A DNA stretch of 45,565 nucleotides from Eikenella sp. (GTDB lineage Bacteria > Pseudomonadota > Gammaproteobacteria > Burkholderiales > Neisseriaceae), in NCBI GenBank assembly GCA_030528345.1, contig JAUMZB010000016.1, forward strand, positions 1 through 45,565, written 5' to 3'. Numbering within the stretch: position 1 is the stretch's first letter; each line of letters starts with the position of its first letter. Below, one piece after another: positions 1 to 9,716 of this stretch. The translations under genes were made by a program, and so were the position numbers. The notes below the pieces were generated by a model that worked only from the letters and a program-made list of their open reading frames with translations, was not told where the DNA came from and did no database searches.

Positions 1-245
1 TGCTCGGCGTGCCCGTGCCCGGCAAATACCTGCGCGGCGAAGACTCCCTGCTCTCTATCGTGCAAATGCCCAAAGGCGTGCCCGTGGCCACCTTCGCCAT
101 CGGCGAGGCCGGCGCCGCCAACGCCGCCCTGTTTGCCGTGTCGCTGCTGGCCAACCACTCGCCCGAACTCGCCCGCCAACTGGCCGAATTCCGCGAGCAG
201 CAAAAACAAACCGTATTGGGCATGAGCCTGACTTCTCAGGCATAA
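1..245 (+). CDS. purE: PurE, N5-carboxyaminoimidazole ribonucleotide mutase (3' end only)
   Basis: This is the C-terminal part of a gene that begins before the window. The visible 80 or so residues include SLLSIVQMPKGVPVATFAIG followed by GAANAALFAVSLLA, the conserved C-terminal block of class I PurE, which converts N5-CAIR to CAIR in de novo purine synthesis in the cytoplasm. The frame is open from base 3 and ends in TAA at 243-245. A short GC-rich palindrome (250-259) follows but has no T run. The family call is firm; the start and the ATP-independent active site lie outside the window. Confidence 0.92.
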   Translation, partial: LGVPVPGKYLRGEDSLLSIVQMPKGVPVATFAIGEAGAANAALFAVSLLANHSPELARQLAEFREQQKQTVLGMSLTSQA

Positions 246-387
246 AACCGCCCGCGGGCCATCTTCGCCACCCTCCGTGCCCTCCGGCCAACAAACCGCC
301 CGCCGCCGCCGCGATTTGTTCGCCAAAGCGATGCCGCTGTGCGAAAATCCGCCCCGTTAACCGCAACCCACAGAAGGACTGTTCCGA

Positions 388-840
388 ATGACGCAGGAAA
401 CCGCTTTGGGCGCCGCGCTGAAATCAGCCGTGCAAACCATGAGCAAAAAGAAACAAACCGACATGATTGCCGACCACATTTACGGCAAATACGATGTCTT
501 CAAACGCTTCAAACCGCTGGCTCTGGGCATCGACCAAGACTTGGTGGCCGCCCTGCCGCAATACGATCCCGCCCTGATCGCCCGCGTGCTGGCCAACCAC
601 TGCCGCCGCCCGCGCTACCTCAAATCCCTCGCCCGCGGCGGCAAACGCTTCGACCTGAACAACCGCTTCAAAGGCGAAGTCAGCCCCGAAGAGCAGACGA
701 TTGCCCGACAGCATCCGGCAGTGAAAGAAATGCTGGAGAAACAGGCCGCCAAACAGGCCGAAGCAAACGCCGAAGCGCCAAGCGAACCGCCCATTCCGAC
801 CCAAACCGCCGCTGCGGCGGCAGAAGACGCCGGCGAATAA
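388..840 (+). CDS. proQ: ProQ/FinO-family RNA chaperone
   Basis: A 150-residue basic protein with a FinO/ProQ domain over roughly residues 20-115 (IYGKYDVFKRFKPLALGI, then LANHCRRPRYLKSLARGGKR and FDLNNRFKGEVS). Proteins of this family bind structured small RNAs and mRNA 3' ends and act as global post-transcriptional regulators. It is short compared with E. coli ProQ and resembles the minimal neisserial type: the domain is followed only by an Ala/Glu-rich tail (about residues 118-150) and no C-terminal Tudor-like domain. The ATG at 388 is preceded by AGAAGGA at 372-378. Transcription probably ends at the inverted DUS pair 862-898. Confidence 0.9.
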   Translation: MTQETALGAALKSAVQTMSKKKQTDMIADHIYGKYDVFKRFKPLALGIDQDLVAALPQYDPALIARVLANHCRRPRYLKSLARGGKRFDLNNRFKGEVSPEEQTIARQHPAVKEMLEKQAAKQAEANAEAPSEPPIPTQTAAAAAEDAGE

Positions 841-861
841 ACCAAGCTGCCCTTGCAATGC

Positions 862-898
862 TTTCAGGTAGCCTTTTCATCGAAAAGGCTACCTGAAA
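862..898. terminator. Inverted DUS pair, probable terminator after proQ
   Basis: Two DUS copies face each other: TTCAGGTAGCCT at 863-874 and AGGCTACCTGAA at 886-897. With flanking bases they form a perfect 17-bp stem (862-878 with 882-898) and a 3-nt loop. Paired DUS hairpins commonly serve as rho-independent terminators in Neisseriaceae. It lies between the convergent proQ and argJ. Confidence 0.75.
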
Positions 899-1092
899 TG
901 CTGACCGGCCTGCAAAACCGCCGGATGTGCATGCCGTTCGAAAATAGTCGCGCCGCGAGCGCAGAGGCTCCGGCGGAACAGACCGGTCCCGTCAGCGGGG
1001 CGGGCAGCCCGCCAAACCGGATTGTCAGACGGCCGGCGGCGGCATTTGTGCACATACCGCCGCCATATCAGCATCAACCGCCCTACCGCTCC

Positions 1093-2310
1093 TCAACTGC
1101 GGTAATCCGCATTGATGGCCACATACTCTTTCGACAAATCGCAGGTATAGATTTTGCTGTTTACCTTGCCGCGCTGCAGGTCGATGGTGATGGTGATGTC
1201 GCTTTCATTCATTACCGCCTGGCCGTCTTCCTCGCGATAGCCGGCCGCACGGCCGCCGTGTTCGGCCACCAACACCCCGCCCAGATACACGCGGATGCGC
1301 TCGGTGTCCAAATCGGCTATGCCGGCGTAACCGATGGCGGCCAGGATGCGGCCGAGATTGGGGTCGGAGGCGTAAAAGGCGGTTTTCACCAGCGGCGACT
1401 TGGCCACCGCATAGCCGACCGCACGCGCTTCTTCGCGGCTGCCGGCATTCTGCACATCCACGGTGATGAATTTGGTGGTGCCCTCGCCGTCGCGCACAAT
1501 TGCCTGCGCCAACTCCAAAGCCACTTCCTCGAGCGCGGTTTGTAAAGCTTGGGCGGCCGGGCTGGCGGCATCGGTGATTTCGGGCAGGCTGCTGCGGCCG
1601 GTGGCCGCCACAATGAAGCTGTCGTTGGTACTGGTGTCGCCGTCCACCGTGATGGCGTTGAAGCTGTCGTCGCAGGCCTGCTCGGTCATCGCCTGCAACA
1701 AATCGGCCGCTACCGCCGCATCGGTAAACACAAAGCCGAGCATGGTGGCCATATTGGGATGAATCATGCCCGAACCTTTGGCGATGCCGGTTACGTTCAC
1801 CGTGTGGCCGTCCACACTGAATCGGCGGCTGGCGGCCTTGGGCACGGTGTCGGTGGTCATGATGGCCGCCGCGGCGCGCGGCCAAGCCACCGGCTCCAGC
1901 TGCGGCAGGGCGGCCAAAATCTTATCGGTGGGCAAGGGCTCCAAAATCACGCCGGTGGAAAACGGCAGCACCTGCTCGCTTTGGCAGCCGATTTGCGCCG
2001 CCACCGCGCGGCACACCGCCTGTGCGGCATCGCGGCCGGCCTGGCCAGTGCCCGCGTTGGCGTTGCCGGTGTTCACCACCAAGGCGCGGATTTCGCCGCC
2101 GGCGGCCAAATGGCGGCGGGCTATCTGCACCGGCGCGGCACAAAAACGGTTGCGGGTGAACACCGCGCCGATGCGGCAGCCCGCGGCCAAACGCATCAAG
2201 GTCAAATCGTCGCGGCCCGGCTTTTTGATGCCGGCCCGGGCAACAGACAGCTGCACGCCGTCAATCGGGTGCAGATTGCGCTCATCGGGCGGGGTCAGCT
2301 TGACAGCCAT
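1093..2310 (-). CDS. argJ: ArgJ, bifunctional glutamate N-acetyltransferase / amino-acid acetyltransferase
   Basis: A 405-residue protein of the ornithine acetyltransferase family. It transfers the acetyl group from N-acetylornithine to glutamate (and in bifunctional forms from acetyl-CoA), closing the cyclic arginine pathway. The precursor cleaves itself before a nucleophilic Thr within GMIHPNMATML; here that is Thr189. Other family segments are ALVVNTGNANAGTG (about 76-89), DGDTSTNDSF and DPNLGRILAAIGYAG. The ATG at 2310 follows CAGGAG with a 7-nt gap. argH lies about 4 kb away on the same strand but is not in an operon with it. Whether it is mono- or bifunctional cannot be read from sequence alone. 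Confidence 0.96.
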   Translation of the reverse strand: MAVKLTPPDERNLHPIDGVQLSVARAGIKKPGRDDLTLMRLAAGCRIGAVFTRNRFCAAPVQIARRHLAAGGEIRALVVNTGNANAGTGQAGRDAAQAVCRAVAAQIGCQSEQVLPFSTGVILEPLPTDKILAALPQLEPVAWPRAAAAIMTTDTVPKAASRRFSVDGHTVNVTGIAKGSGMIHPNMATMLGFVFTDAAVAADLLQAMTEQACDDSFNAITVDGDTSTNDSFIVAATGRSSLPEITDAASPAAQALQTALEEVALELAQAIVRDGEGTTKFITVDVQNAGSREEARAVGYAVAKSPLVKTAFYASDPNLGRILAAIGYAGIADLDTERIRVYLGGVLVAEHGGRAAGYREEDGQAVMNESDITITIDLQRGKVNSKIYTCDLSKEYVAINADYRS

Positions 2311-2367
2311 CGGGAAACTCCTGAATCAAAAAAGTAAAAACCAAACAGCAAGCTTTCTGGCAGCCTC

Positions 2368-2379
2368 AGGCTACCTGAA
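2368..2379 (+). repeat. DUS that supplies the stop codon of the ClC gene
   Basis: A perfect AGGCTACCTGAA. Read on the minus strand as TTC AGG TAG it encodes the last two residues (Phe-Arg) and the TAG stop of the ClC channel gene. Confidence 0.9.
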
Positions 2380-3762
2380 AGCGGATTCGGCCTTGCCGGC
2401 CTGCATCTCTTCGCGCACACGCTGGCGGAAACGGGCGGCGGCAAAATGATAAAACGGTTGCGGGCAAAACTGGCGTGAAATCACCGAAGCGGCAATCGAG
2501 GCAATCAGCATCCAAAACAATAAGGACTGGCTGCCGGTCATCTCCATCACCACCACGCTGGCGGTGAGCGGCGACTGGGTGGCCGCCGCCAGAAAAGCCG
2601 CCATGCACAGCAAAGCCAACACCCCGGCCGGCGCAGCCAAACCGCTCAACTGCGACACATGCACGCCGATCAGCGCACCGATGGTGAGCGAAGGCGTGAA
2701 AATGCCGCCGGGAATGCCCGCCCAATAAGAAATCACCGTGGCCGCCCATTTGCTGGCCGCCGCGCCCACAGCGGCATCGGTATTGCCGCGCAACGCCGCC
2801 GCCGCGGCTTCGTAACCCGTGCCGTAGGTTTCGCCCTGCGTCAGCAAGCCCAAAGCCGCCAGCAACAAACCGAACACCCCGGCCAGCCACACCGGATGCC
2901 GGCGCATCCAGCTGCGCCAGCCGCGCGGCGCCAGCCAATCCGCGCCCTTGCTCAAAAAGCGGGCAAACAAACCGCCGGCCACCCCGCACACCGCCGCACA
3001 CAACAACACCCATTCCAGCATATTGCCGGCCAGCTCGCGGCCGTGAAAACCTTGGAAATAGGTGTTGTTGCCTTCAATCGCCACCAAAATGAAACCGGCC
3101 GCCAACACGCCGAGCAAAATCTGGCGCTCCCAACGCAAGGCCGCCGCGCGCCCCAATTCCTCAATGGCAAAAACCACCCCGGCCAGCGGCGCATTAAACG
3201 CCGCCGCCAAACCGCCCGCCGCACCGGCGGCCAGCAAATCGTTTTCGCGCAGGTTTTTAAACGCCAAACCGTGTTTGCGGCACCAACCGCCCCAGGCAGC
3301 CATTACCGCCGCGCCCACCTGCACCGACGGCCCTTCCCGGCCGATAGACGCGCCGGCCAGCATGCCGAGAAAGGTGAGCGGAATTTTCAACAACGTGCGC
3401 CCCAACGCCACCAGGCGGTTTTTCTCCGCACCGGGCGGCAGCGACAGCGCCGCCAATACTTGCGGAATGCCGCTGCCCGCGGTATAGGGCGCATAGCGGC
3501 GGGTCAACCACACCAGCAGCATCAGCGCCGCCGGCAACACCGCAAACGCCGCCAGCGGATAAGCCTGCGTCCATTGGTGGTTCAATTCCAGCGCATAATC
3601 GGCCAAACGGGCGAAACCCAGCGACACCAAAGCCACCAGCGCCGCGCCCGCCAACAGCAGGGCGAAAGCCGCCGTTTTGCGCGACAGGCGTTTGGTTTGT
3701 TTGATCTTGCGGGACAGGGTTTTGCCGATGCGGCTGCTGATCCTGCCGGCCTGCCGGTACAT
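2371..3762 (-). CDS. ClC-family chloride channel / Cl-/H+ antiporter
   Basis: A 463-residue polytopic inner-membrane protein of the ClC family. It carries the diagnostic selectivity segments in order: GSGIPQV, GREGPSVQVG (with the gating glutamate), AIEEL (the position of the internal proton glutamate), GGIFTPSLTIGA and a C-terminal QPFYHF with the conserved Tyr. These residues favour a proton-coupled exchanger of the ClcA type, used in acid resistance or chloride homeostasis. The start at 3762 is chosen because AAGGAG sits 4 nt upstream; the frame is open about 56 codons further, but that extension runs through a DUS and has no ribosome site. The stop codon is formed by a DUS. Confidence 0.93.
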   Translation of the reverse strand: MYRQAGRISSRIGKTLSRKIKQTKRLSRKTAAFALLLAGAALVALVSLGFARLADYALELNHQWTQAYPLAAFAVLPAALMLLVWLTRRYAPYTAGSGIPQVLAALSLPPGAEKNRLVALGRTLLKIPLTFLGMLAGASIGREGPSVQVGAAVMAAWGGWCRKHGLAFKNLRENDLLAAGAAGGLAAAFNAPLAGVVFAIEELGRAAALRWERQILLGVLAAGFILVAIEGNNTYFQGFHGRELAGNMLEWVLLCAAVCGVAGGLFARFLSKGADWLAPRGWRSWMRRHPVWLAGVFGLLLAALGLLTQGETYGTGYEAAAAALRGNTDAAVGAAASKWAATVISYWAGIPGGIFTPSLTIGALIGVHVSQLSGLAAPAGVLALLCMAAFLAAATQSPLTASVVVMEMTGSQSLLFWMLIASIAASVISRQFCPQPFYHFAAARFRQRVREEMQAGKAESAFR

Positions 3763-3861
3763 GGCGCTCCTTTCTGGTGCGGGCGGGAACTGAGAAGGGC
3801 GTGATTGTAAATAAGGCCTGCCGGATAGGGCAAGCCGCGGGGAAAACAGATAAGCGGTACG

Positions 3862-3949
3862 ACAGGCTACCTGAAAGCGGTTTAAGCCAAACGGCAGGAA
3901 TGCTTGGTTTGAGGCCGGCTTGCGGCCCAACCGCTTTCAGGTAGCCTGT
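3862..3949. terminator. Inverted DUS pair downstream of lysO
   Basis: Two perfect DUS copies (3864-3875 and 3936-3947) form 21-bp perfect inverted arms (3862-3882 and 3929-3949) separated by 46 nt. The pair lies between the 3' end of lysO and the start of the ClC gene, both on the minus strand. The loop is longer than in a classical terminator, so termination is likely but less certain than for tight pairs. Confidence 0.55.
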
Positions 3950-3976
3950 TGCCCTTCATACCAAATGGTATGCGCC

Positions 3977-4888
3977 CTAAAAATGCCAAGCCGAAAACAC
4001 CACCATCAACACCGGCGGCAGCACATTGGCGATAAAGCCGAAGCTGATGGCCATCGGCACCACCGCCAAACCGCCTGACGAACGGATCACCGGCAGGGTG
4101 AAATCCAGGCTGGTGGCACCGCCGCTGCCCACCGCCGCACCGGGAAAACGCGGCATGATCATCGGAATAAACACCAGCGCAAAAAACTCGCGCGACAAAT
4201 CGTTGATCAGGGCCACGCTGCCCCACACCGGCCCGTAAGCCTCCGTCATCATGATGCCGGAGAGCGAATACCAGCCGAAGCCGGAAGCCAGCGCCAAACC
4301 TTTGCTCCACGACACTTCCGGCATCAGAGCGGCAAACAGCAGGCCGCCGGCCAGGCAAGAGAGTGTAAACCACAGGGCGACCTGAACCCCGCGCTTATTG
4401 AGCAGAATCTGGCGCAGGGTAATGCCGCTGCCGCGCAATTGCAGTCCCACCAAAAACACCAACAGCATCAAAGCATAAGTGCCGCCGGATTCCGGCGGCA
4501 GCCAGGCGGCGGGCAGCAGCACGCCCAACACGAAACCGGCCGCCACACAGGCCAGCTGCTTGAGGCTGCCGCCGATGCTGATGCGCTGCCTGCCCTCCTC
4601 CTCCGCCGCCGGCCGCGGCCACGGGCGAAAATGGTCGAAGGCGCACAACACCAGCAGATTCATGCCCATGGTGCAAACAAACAGCAGCAGCACCGAAAGC
4701 GCAATGCCGCCTAATTGCTGCCCCAAATTGCCCACCTGCGACAGCGAAATGCCAATCAGCAACAGAATCAGATACACCAATACCGCCAAAATCCGATCCA
4801 CCGCCCGCAGCCACGGCTGAGGCAAGCGGATAAAAAAGCCGACAAACAGCGGCGTCAAAATGGCCAGCAGCGTCAACAGGCTTTGCAT
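3977..4888 (-). CDS. lysO: LysO-family L-lysine exporter
   Basis: A 303-residue membrane protein closely matching E. coli LysO (YbjE, 299 aa), which exports lysine. Recognisable segments are YLILLLIGISLSQVGNL near the N-terminus, LLVFLVGLQLRGSGITLRQI, ASGFGWYSLSGIMMTEAYGP, NDLSREFFALVFIP and ATSLDFTLPVI. The two halves match the LysO N- and C-terminal regions, fused in one chain. The start at 4888 is preferred over an in-frame start 28 codons upstream because AGGAAAG lies just before it and the length then fits the family. It reads in the same direction as argJ and the ClC gene but is separated by an inverted DUS pair. Confidence 0.9.
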   Translation of the reverse strand: MQSLLTLLAILTPLFVGFFIRLPQPWLRAVDRILAVLVYLILLLIGISLSQVGNLGQQLGGIALSVLLLFVCTMGMNLLVLCAFDHFRPWPRPAAEEEGRQRISIGGSLKQLACVAAGFVLGVLLPAAWLPPESGGTYALMLLVFLVGLQLRGSGITLRQILLNKRGVQVALWFTLSCLAGGLLFAALMPEVSWSKGLALASGFGWYSLSGIMMTEAYGPVWGSVALINDLSREFFALVFIPMIMPRFPGAAVGSGGATSLDFTLPVIRSSGGLAVVPMAISFGFIANVLPPVLMVVFSAWHF

Positions 4889-5007
4889 AAACGTCTTTCC
4901 TATCCGGCGGGTAATCGATTGGGGCGCACCGCCCGGCATCGGCGGCACGCCCAAAAACAGTTGAATGAACAAGCAGCAAGACTGCGGCTTGGCGCGGCAT
5001 TCAGGCT

Positions 5008-5019
5008 TTCAGGCAGCCT
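5008..5019. repeat. DUS variant of the AGGCTGCCTGAA type
   Basis: TTCAGGCAGCCT is the reverse of AGGCTGCCTGAA, the DUS dialect known from Simonsiella, one base different from the dominant form here. It abuts the panB stop codon. Similar copies are at 7678-7689, 14313-14324 and inside leuC at 42016-42027. Confidence 0.7.
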
Positions 5020-5813
5020 CAGCCGGCAAAAGTATGCTCGGCGGCGGGGAAACTTTTGTCTTTCACCGCCGCCACATAGGCCGCCACGGCCGCCTGAATA
5101 CTGCCCTGCCCCTGCATAAAATTGCGCACGAATTTGGCGGTTTTGCCGGGGAACACGCCCAGCATATCGTGCATCACCAGCACCTGCCCGTCGCAATCCC
5201 CCCCCGCGCCGATGCCGATGGTGGGGCAAGACAGGCTTTCCGTTACCCGTTTGCCCAAAGACGCCGGTACGCACTCCATCAGCACCACATCCGCGCCGGC
5301 TTCCTCATGCGCCTTGGCATCGGCCAGCAGCGCCTCGGCCGCCGCATCGCCCTTGCCCTGCACCCGATAACCGCCAAACGCATTCACCGACTGCGGCGTG
5401 AGCCCGATGTGGGCGCACACCGGAATCCCGCGTTGTTGCAGGAAGCGCGTGGTTTCGGCCATAAACGCCCCGCCCTCCAGCTTCACCATATGCGCCCCGG
5501 CCGCCATCAGCTCGGCCGAAGCGGCAAACGCCTGCTCCTTGCTCTGCTGATAGGCGCCAAACGGCAAATCGGCCACAATCATGGCCTCACGGTTGCCGCG
5601 CGACACCGCCGCCGTGTGGTAGCACATATCGGCCAGCGACACCGGCAGCGTGGAAGCCTGCCCCTGCACGGCCATGCCCAGCGAATCGCCCACCAGCAGC
5701 ATGTCCACGCCGGCTTCGTTCATCAAGGCGGCAAAACTGGCTTCATAACAAGTGAGCATGGCGATTTTCTCGCCCTCAGCCTTCATGCGGCGCAAGGTAT
5801 TGACGGTAATCAA
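5019..5813 (-). CDS. panB: PanB, 3-methyl-2-oxobutanoate hydroxymethyltransferase
   Basis: A 264-residue enzyme, the usual family length, that makes ketopantoate from alpha-ketoisovalerate and methylene-tetrahydrofolate, the first committed step to pantothenate. Seen in order: [73 protein letters not shown] and CPTIGIGAG. The start codon is TTG (5811-5813): translation from there gives [16 protein letters not shown], the known neisserial N-terminus, and AAAAGGAAAAACC precedes it. No panC is adjacent. Confidence 0.96.
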   Translation of the reverse strand: MITVNTLRRMKAEGEKIAMLTCYEASFAALMNEAGVDMLLVGDSLGMAVQGQASTLPVSLADMCYHTAAVSRGNREAMIVADLPFGAYQQSKEQAFAASAELMAAGAHMVKLEGGAFMAETTRFLQQRGIPVCAHIGLTPQSVNAFGGYRVQGKGDAAAEALLADAKAHEEAGADVVLMECVPASLGKRVTESLSCPTIGIGAGGDCDGQVLVMHDMLGVFPGKTAKFVRNFMQGQGSIQAAVAAYVAAVKDKSFPAAEHTFAG

Positions 5814-5864
5814 GGTTTTTCCTTTTCCAATCCGTGAACAATAAAAAATGCAACAAGCGGCGCA

Positions 5865-5876
5865 AGGCTACCTGAA
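5865..5876 (+). repeat. DNA uptake sequence
   Basis: A perfect AGGCTACCTGAA in the gap between panB and the small membrane protein gene. Confidence 0.9.
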
Positions 5877-5914
5877 AAGCGGTTTAGATGCAAAGCTTGG
5901 CCGGCGGGCCGCGC

Positions 5915-6154
5915 CTATTTCAACGGCGGACAGCCCTCGCTGTGGCCGCCGCTCTGGCAACGCACGGCCTCGGCGGTTTTCTCATCGGAATACAGCGGTT
6001 TGGTCAAGCCCGACTGCGAAAATTGCGCCACCGCCGCCGCTTTCCATTGCGGCCAGCGCGCCGCGCCGTAATGCTGCCAAAACGCCCACAACAAACCGCC
6101 CACCACTGCCAAGCGGATCAGGTCGGCAACAATATTGTCGAACAAACGCCTCAT
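5915..6154 (-). CDS. Small single-pass membrane protein, function unknown
   Basis: A 79-residue protein with one hydrophobic segment near the N-terminus (LIRLAVVGGLLWAFWQHYG, about residues 12-30), then a soluble basic part and a tail with two Cys residues (RCQSGGHSEGC). I do not recognise a family. It starts at ATG with only a weak ribosome site and lies between panB and argH on the same strand. Degenerate DUS copies flank its upstream side (6191-6202 and 6216-6227), which suggests its own transcription unit. It is probably real because the membrane-segment pattern is typical and there is no better frame here. Confidence 0.6.
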   Translation of the reverse strand: MRRLFDNIVADLIRLAVVGGLLWAFWQHYGAARWPQWKAAAVAQFSQSGLTKPLYSDEKTAEAVRCQSGGHSEGCPPLK

Positions 6155-6243
6155 TTTTGGTGTACCTATTTGCTACTGCTGGATACGGTTTTCAGGTAGC
6201 CCGAGCAGAACGCAGAGGCTACCTGACACGGTGTTTTACGGCT

Positions 6244-7632
<1,389 letters not shown>

Positions 7633-7711
7633 CAATTTTCCTTTACGTTTCACTGTTCCCATTTGGCCGTCCCGCTTTCAGGCAGCCTGCGGCAGCGACA
7701 CGCCAAAACAC

Positions 7712-8143
7712 TCAATCTTCGGATGCGGCAGACCGGCCGGGCAGGCAAAACCACGCCGGCACCGCTGCCATGGCCGCCAGCAAGGCCGCGGCCGACACCA
7801 AGCGCCAATGGATCCGGCCATCGCCCCAAACCCAATCGGCAAACACCATCCAGCAAGCGGCCAGCAGGAAGACGGTCAGCAGGGAAACAGCCAACCCCTT
7901 GCCATTCCTCCGCCAGCCGAAACACACCGCCAGCGCCAGATACAGCATGACGGCCGGCAGCAGATAAACATACAGCACGGCAAACGAGACCGCATACCAG
8001 CCGAGTGATGTTTCCGAAGCTGGCGCAAGCCTGAGCAAATCGGCAAACCGTATCAGCCCGCTCAACATCAGCGCAGCCGGCGCAAGCGCCCCGATCAAAA
8101 GCATGCCGGCAGTTTTCCAATATGGCGAACGGGCAACAGCCAT
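7712..8143 (-). CDS. Multi-pass membrane protein, function unknown
   Basis: A 143-residue hydrophobic protein with about four membrane segments (roughly residues 13-32, 48-72, 82-104 and 114-135 counted from MAVARS) and a short acidic C-terminus (SAASED). No family recognised. The ATG at 8143 is chosen because GAGGAGG sits directly upstream; an in-frame GTG at 8155 would use up that ribosome site. A DUS variant (7678-7689) separates it from argH. The neighbouring MITE-like element lies immediately upstream (8186-8390), so its promoter may lie inside or be displaced by the element. Confidence 0.6.
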   Translation of the reverse strand: MAVARSPYWKTAGMLLIGALAPAALMLSGLIRFADLLRLAPASETSLGWYAVSFAVLYVYLLPAVMLYLALAVCFGWRRNGKGLAVSLLTVFLLAACWMVFADWVWGDGRIHWRLVSAAALLAAMAAVPAWFCLPGRSAASED

Positions 8144-8185
8144 CGGCCTCCTCACTTTCCCGATTCAAGCCGCCGGCCGGTTTTC

Positions 8186-8390
8186 AGAACCTGTTCATGG
8201 TCTTCTTGCACAGCGGTTTTTCGAGACAAAAACAGCAGATGCAAGGCGAAAATGCAGACAAAATTGAACATCTTGCAAGTATTTTTGTTGTCCCTCCAGG
8301 GGCAACGCAGCAGATGCGGTTGTTGACCGGGCAGCAAAGCGGACTTGCGAAGCTGAAATACCGCCGCAACAGAGACCATGAACAGGTTCT
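8186..8390. mobile_element. MITE-like non-autonomous element A (205 bp)
   Basis: The element is bounded by perfect 18-bp terminal inverted repeats: AGAACCTGTTCATGGTCT at 8186-8203 and its reverse complement at 8373-8390. It has no coding capacity. Its interior contains ACATCTTGC, then ATTTTTG, a CCTCCAGGGG hairpin, GCAGATGCGG and ACCGCCGCAAC, in the same order as blocks in the element at 29801-30050, which has different ends. No transposase is nearby. It occupies most of the 375-base space between the membrane protein gene and anmK. Confidence 0.75.
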
Positions 8391-8484
8391 CAAATAGCCT
8401 GCACCGGCGCGGCATCGTCAGGCCGCATTATAGCGGCGGCGGCTTCTTTGCAGAATACGGCAAGCCGAAAATAAGTGCTTCCGC

Positions 8485-8490
8485 TATAAT
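8485..8490 (+). promoter_or_regulatory. Probable -10 box for anmK
   Basis: A perfect TATAAT 28 bases before the anmK start codon. I see no convincing -35 at the usual distance. Confidence 0.5.
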
Positions 8491-8518
8491 CGCCCCTCCC
8501 CCACATCCCTCCCCAACC

Positions 8519-9616
8519 ATGAGCCAACGCTATATCGGCCTGATGTCGGGCACCAGCATGGACGGCATCGACGCCGTTTTGGCCGACATCGACGGCACCC
8601 GCTGGCTGGCCGCCCGCGCCCATTTCTTCGTGCCCTACCCCGAGCCGCTCCGCCAACAGCTGCTGGCCCTGCAGGACAGCGGCGGCGGCGAACTGCACCG
8701 CGCCGCCCTGCTCGCCCAAGCCGTCGCCCGCCTGTATGCCCAAGCGGTCAACGGCCTGCTGGCACAAGAAGGACTGGCCGCCGCCGACATCACCGCGCTC
8801 GGTGCCCACGGCCAAACCGTACGCCACGCGCCCGAACACGGCTATACCCTCCAACTCATCGACCTTCCGCTTCTGGCCGAGCTGACCGGCATCGACTGCA
8901 TCGGCGACTTCCGCAGCCGCGATCTGGCCGGCGGCGGCCAAGGCGCGCCCCTCGTACCCGCCTTCCACCAAGCCGTGTTCGGCCATCCGCAGCACGAGCG
9001 CGTGCTGCTCAATATCGGCGGCATCGCCAACATCAGCATCCTGCCGCCCGACGGCCGCCCCGCCGGCGGCTTCGACACCGGTCCCGGCAATATGCTGGCC
9101 GACGCCTATATGCAGCACTACCGCCGACAGCCTTACGACCGCGACGGCGAACTGGCCGCCGGCGGCCGCATCATCGGGCCGCTGCTGGCCGCATGGCTGG
9201 CCCATCCCTATTTCCAACGCCCCGCGCCCAAAAGCACCGGCCGCGAGCTGTTTTCCCTCTCCTGGCTGCAAGGCTACCTGAAAGCCGAACACCGGCCGGC
9301 CGACATCATGCGCACCCTGAATGCCTTTACCGCCCGCAGTATTGCCCAAGCCGTGCGCCGGCACTCGCCGGCGGCACGCGAAATATTTGTTTGCGGCGGC
9401 GGCACCTGCAATCCGGTGCTGATGGCCGAACTGCAACAGCAATTGGCAGGCGTTCAGGTAGCCACCACCGACGATCTGCACCTCGCCCCGCAATGGGTGG
9501 AAGCCGCCGCCTTCGCCTGGCTGGCCGCCTGCCGCATCCACCGCCAAGCCGCCTCCCCCCATCTGGCCACCGGCGCCGCGCGGCCTTATGTGCTGGGCGC
9601 TTGGCATTGCGCCTGA
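8519..9616 (+). CDS. anmK: AnmK, anhydro-N-acetylmuramic acid kinase
   Basis: A 365-residue sugar kinase of the ASKHA fold that converts anhydro-MurNAc from peptidoglycan turnover to MurNAc-6-phosphate during wall recycling. The N-terminal YIGLMSGTSMDGIDAVL is diagnostic; then come GAHGQTVRHAP, GDFRSRDLAGGGQGAPLVP, LLNIGGIANIS, GFDTGPGN and CGGGTCNPVLM. The frame is open 47 codons further upstream, but that stretch covers the MITE-like end and the promoter, so the ATG at 8519 is used. A DUS at 9271-9282 is read in frame as Gly-Tyr-Leu-Lys, and another near 9453 is degenerate. Confidence 0.95.
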   Translation: MSQRYIGLMSGTSMDGIDAVLADIDGTRWLAARAHFFVPYPEPLRQQLLALQDSGGGELHRAALLAQAVARLYAQAVNGLLAQEGLAAADITALGAHGQTVRHAPEHGYTLQLIDLPLLAELTGIDCIGDFRSRDLAGGGQGAPLVPAFHQAVFGHPQHERVLLNIGGIANISILPPDGRPAGGFDTGPGNMLADAYMQHYRRQPYDRDGELAAGGRIIGPLLAAWLAHPYFQRPAPKSTGRELFSLSWLQGYLKAEHRPADIMRTLNAFTARSIAQAVRRHSPAAREIFVCGGGTCNPVLMAELQQQLAGVQVATTDDLHLAPQWVEAAAFAWLAACRIHRQAASPHLATGAARPYVLGAWHCA

Positions 9617-9655
9617 ACCGGCAAGCCAAAAACCAAATCTATCGAACGCAAAAAT

Positions 9656-9692
9656 AAAATGCTTGCAAGGCGGCATGTCTTGCAAGCATTTT
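9656..9692. terminator. Bidirectional rho-independent terminator
   Basis: A 14-bp perfect stem (AAAATGCTTGCAAG at 9656-9669 and its complement at 9679-9692) with a 9-nt loop and A/T runs on both sides. It sits between the convergent anmK and L,D-transpeptidase genes and can serve both. Confidence 0.85.
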
Positions 9693-9716
9693 TATGCCCT
9701 TATAAAGGCGGCCGGC

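Noticed and set aside
8186..8390. Element A as a Correia (NEMIS) element
   Set aside because: The ends do not match the Correia TATAGTGGATTAA-type terminal repeats, and there is no TA duplication visible.
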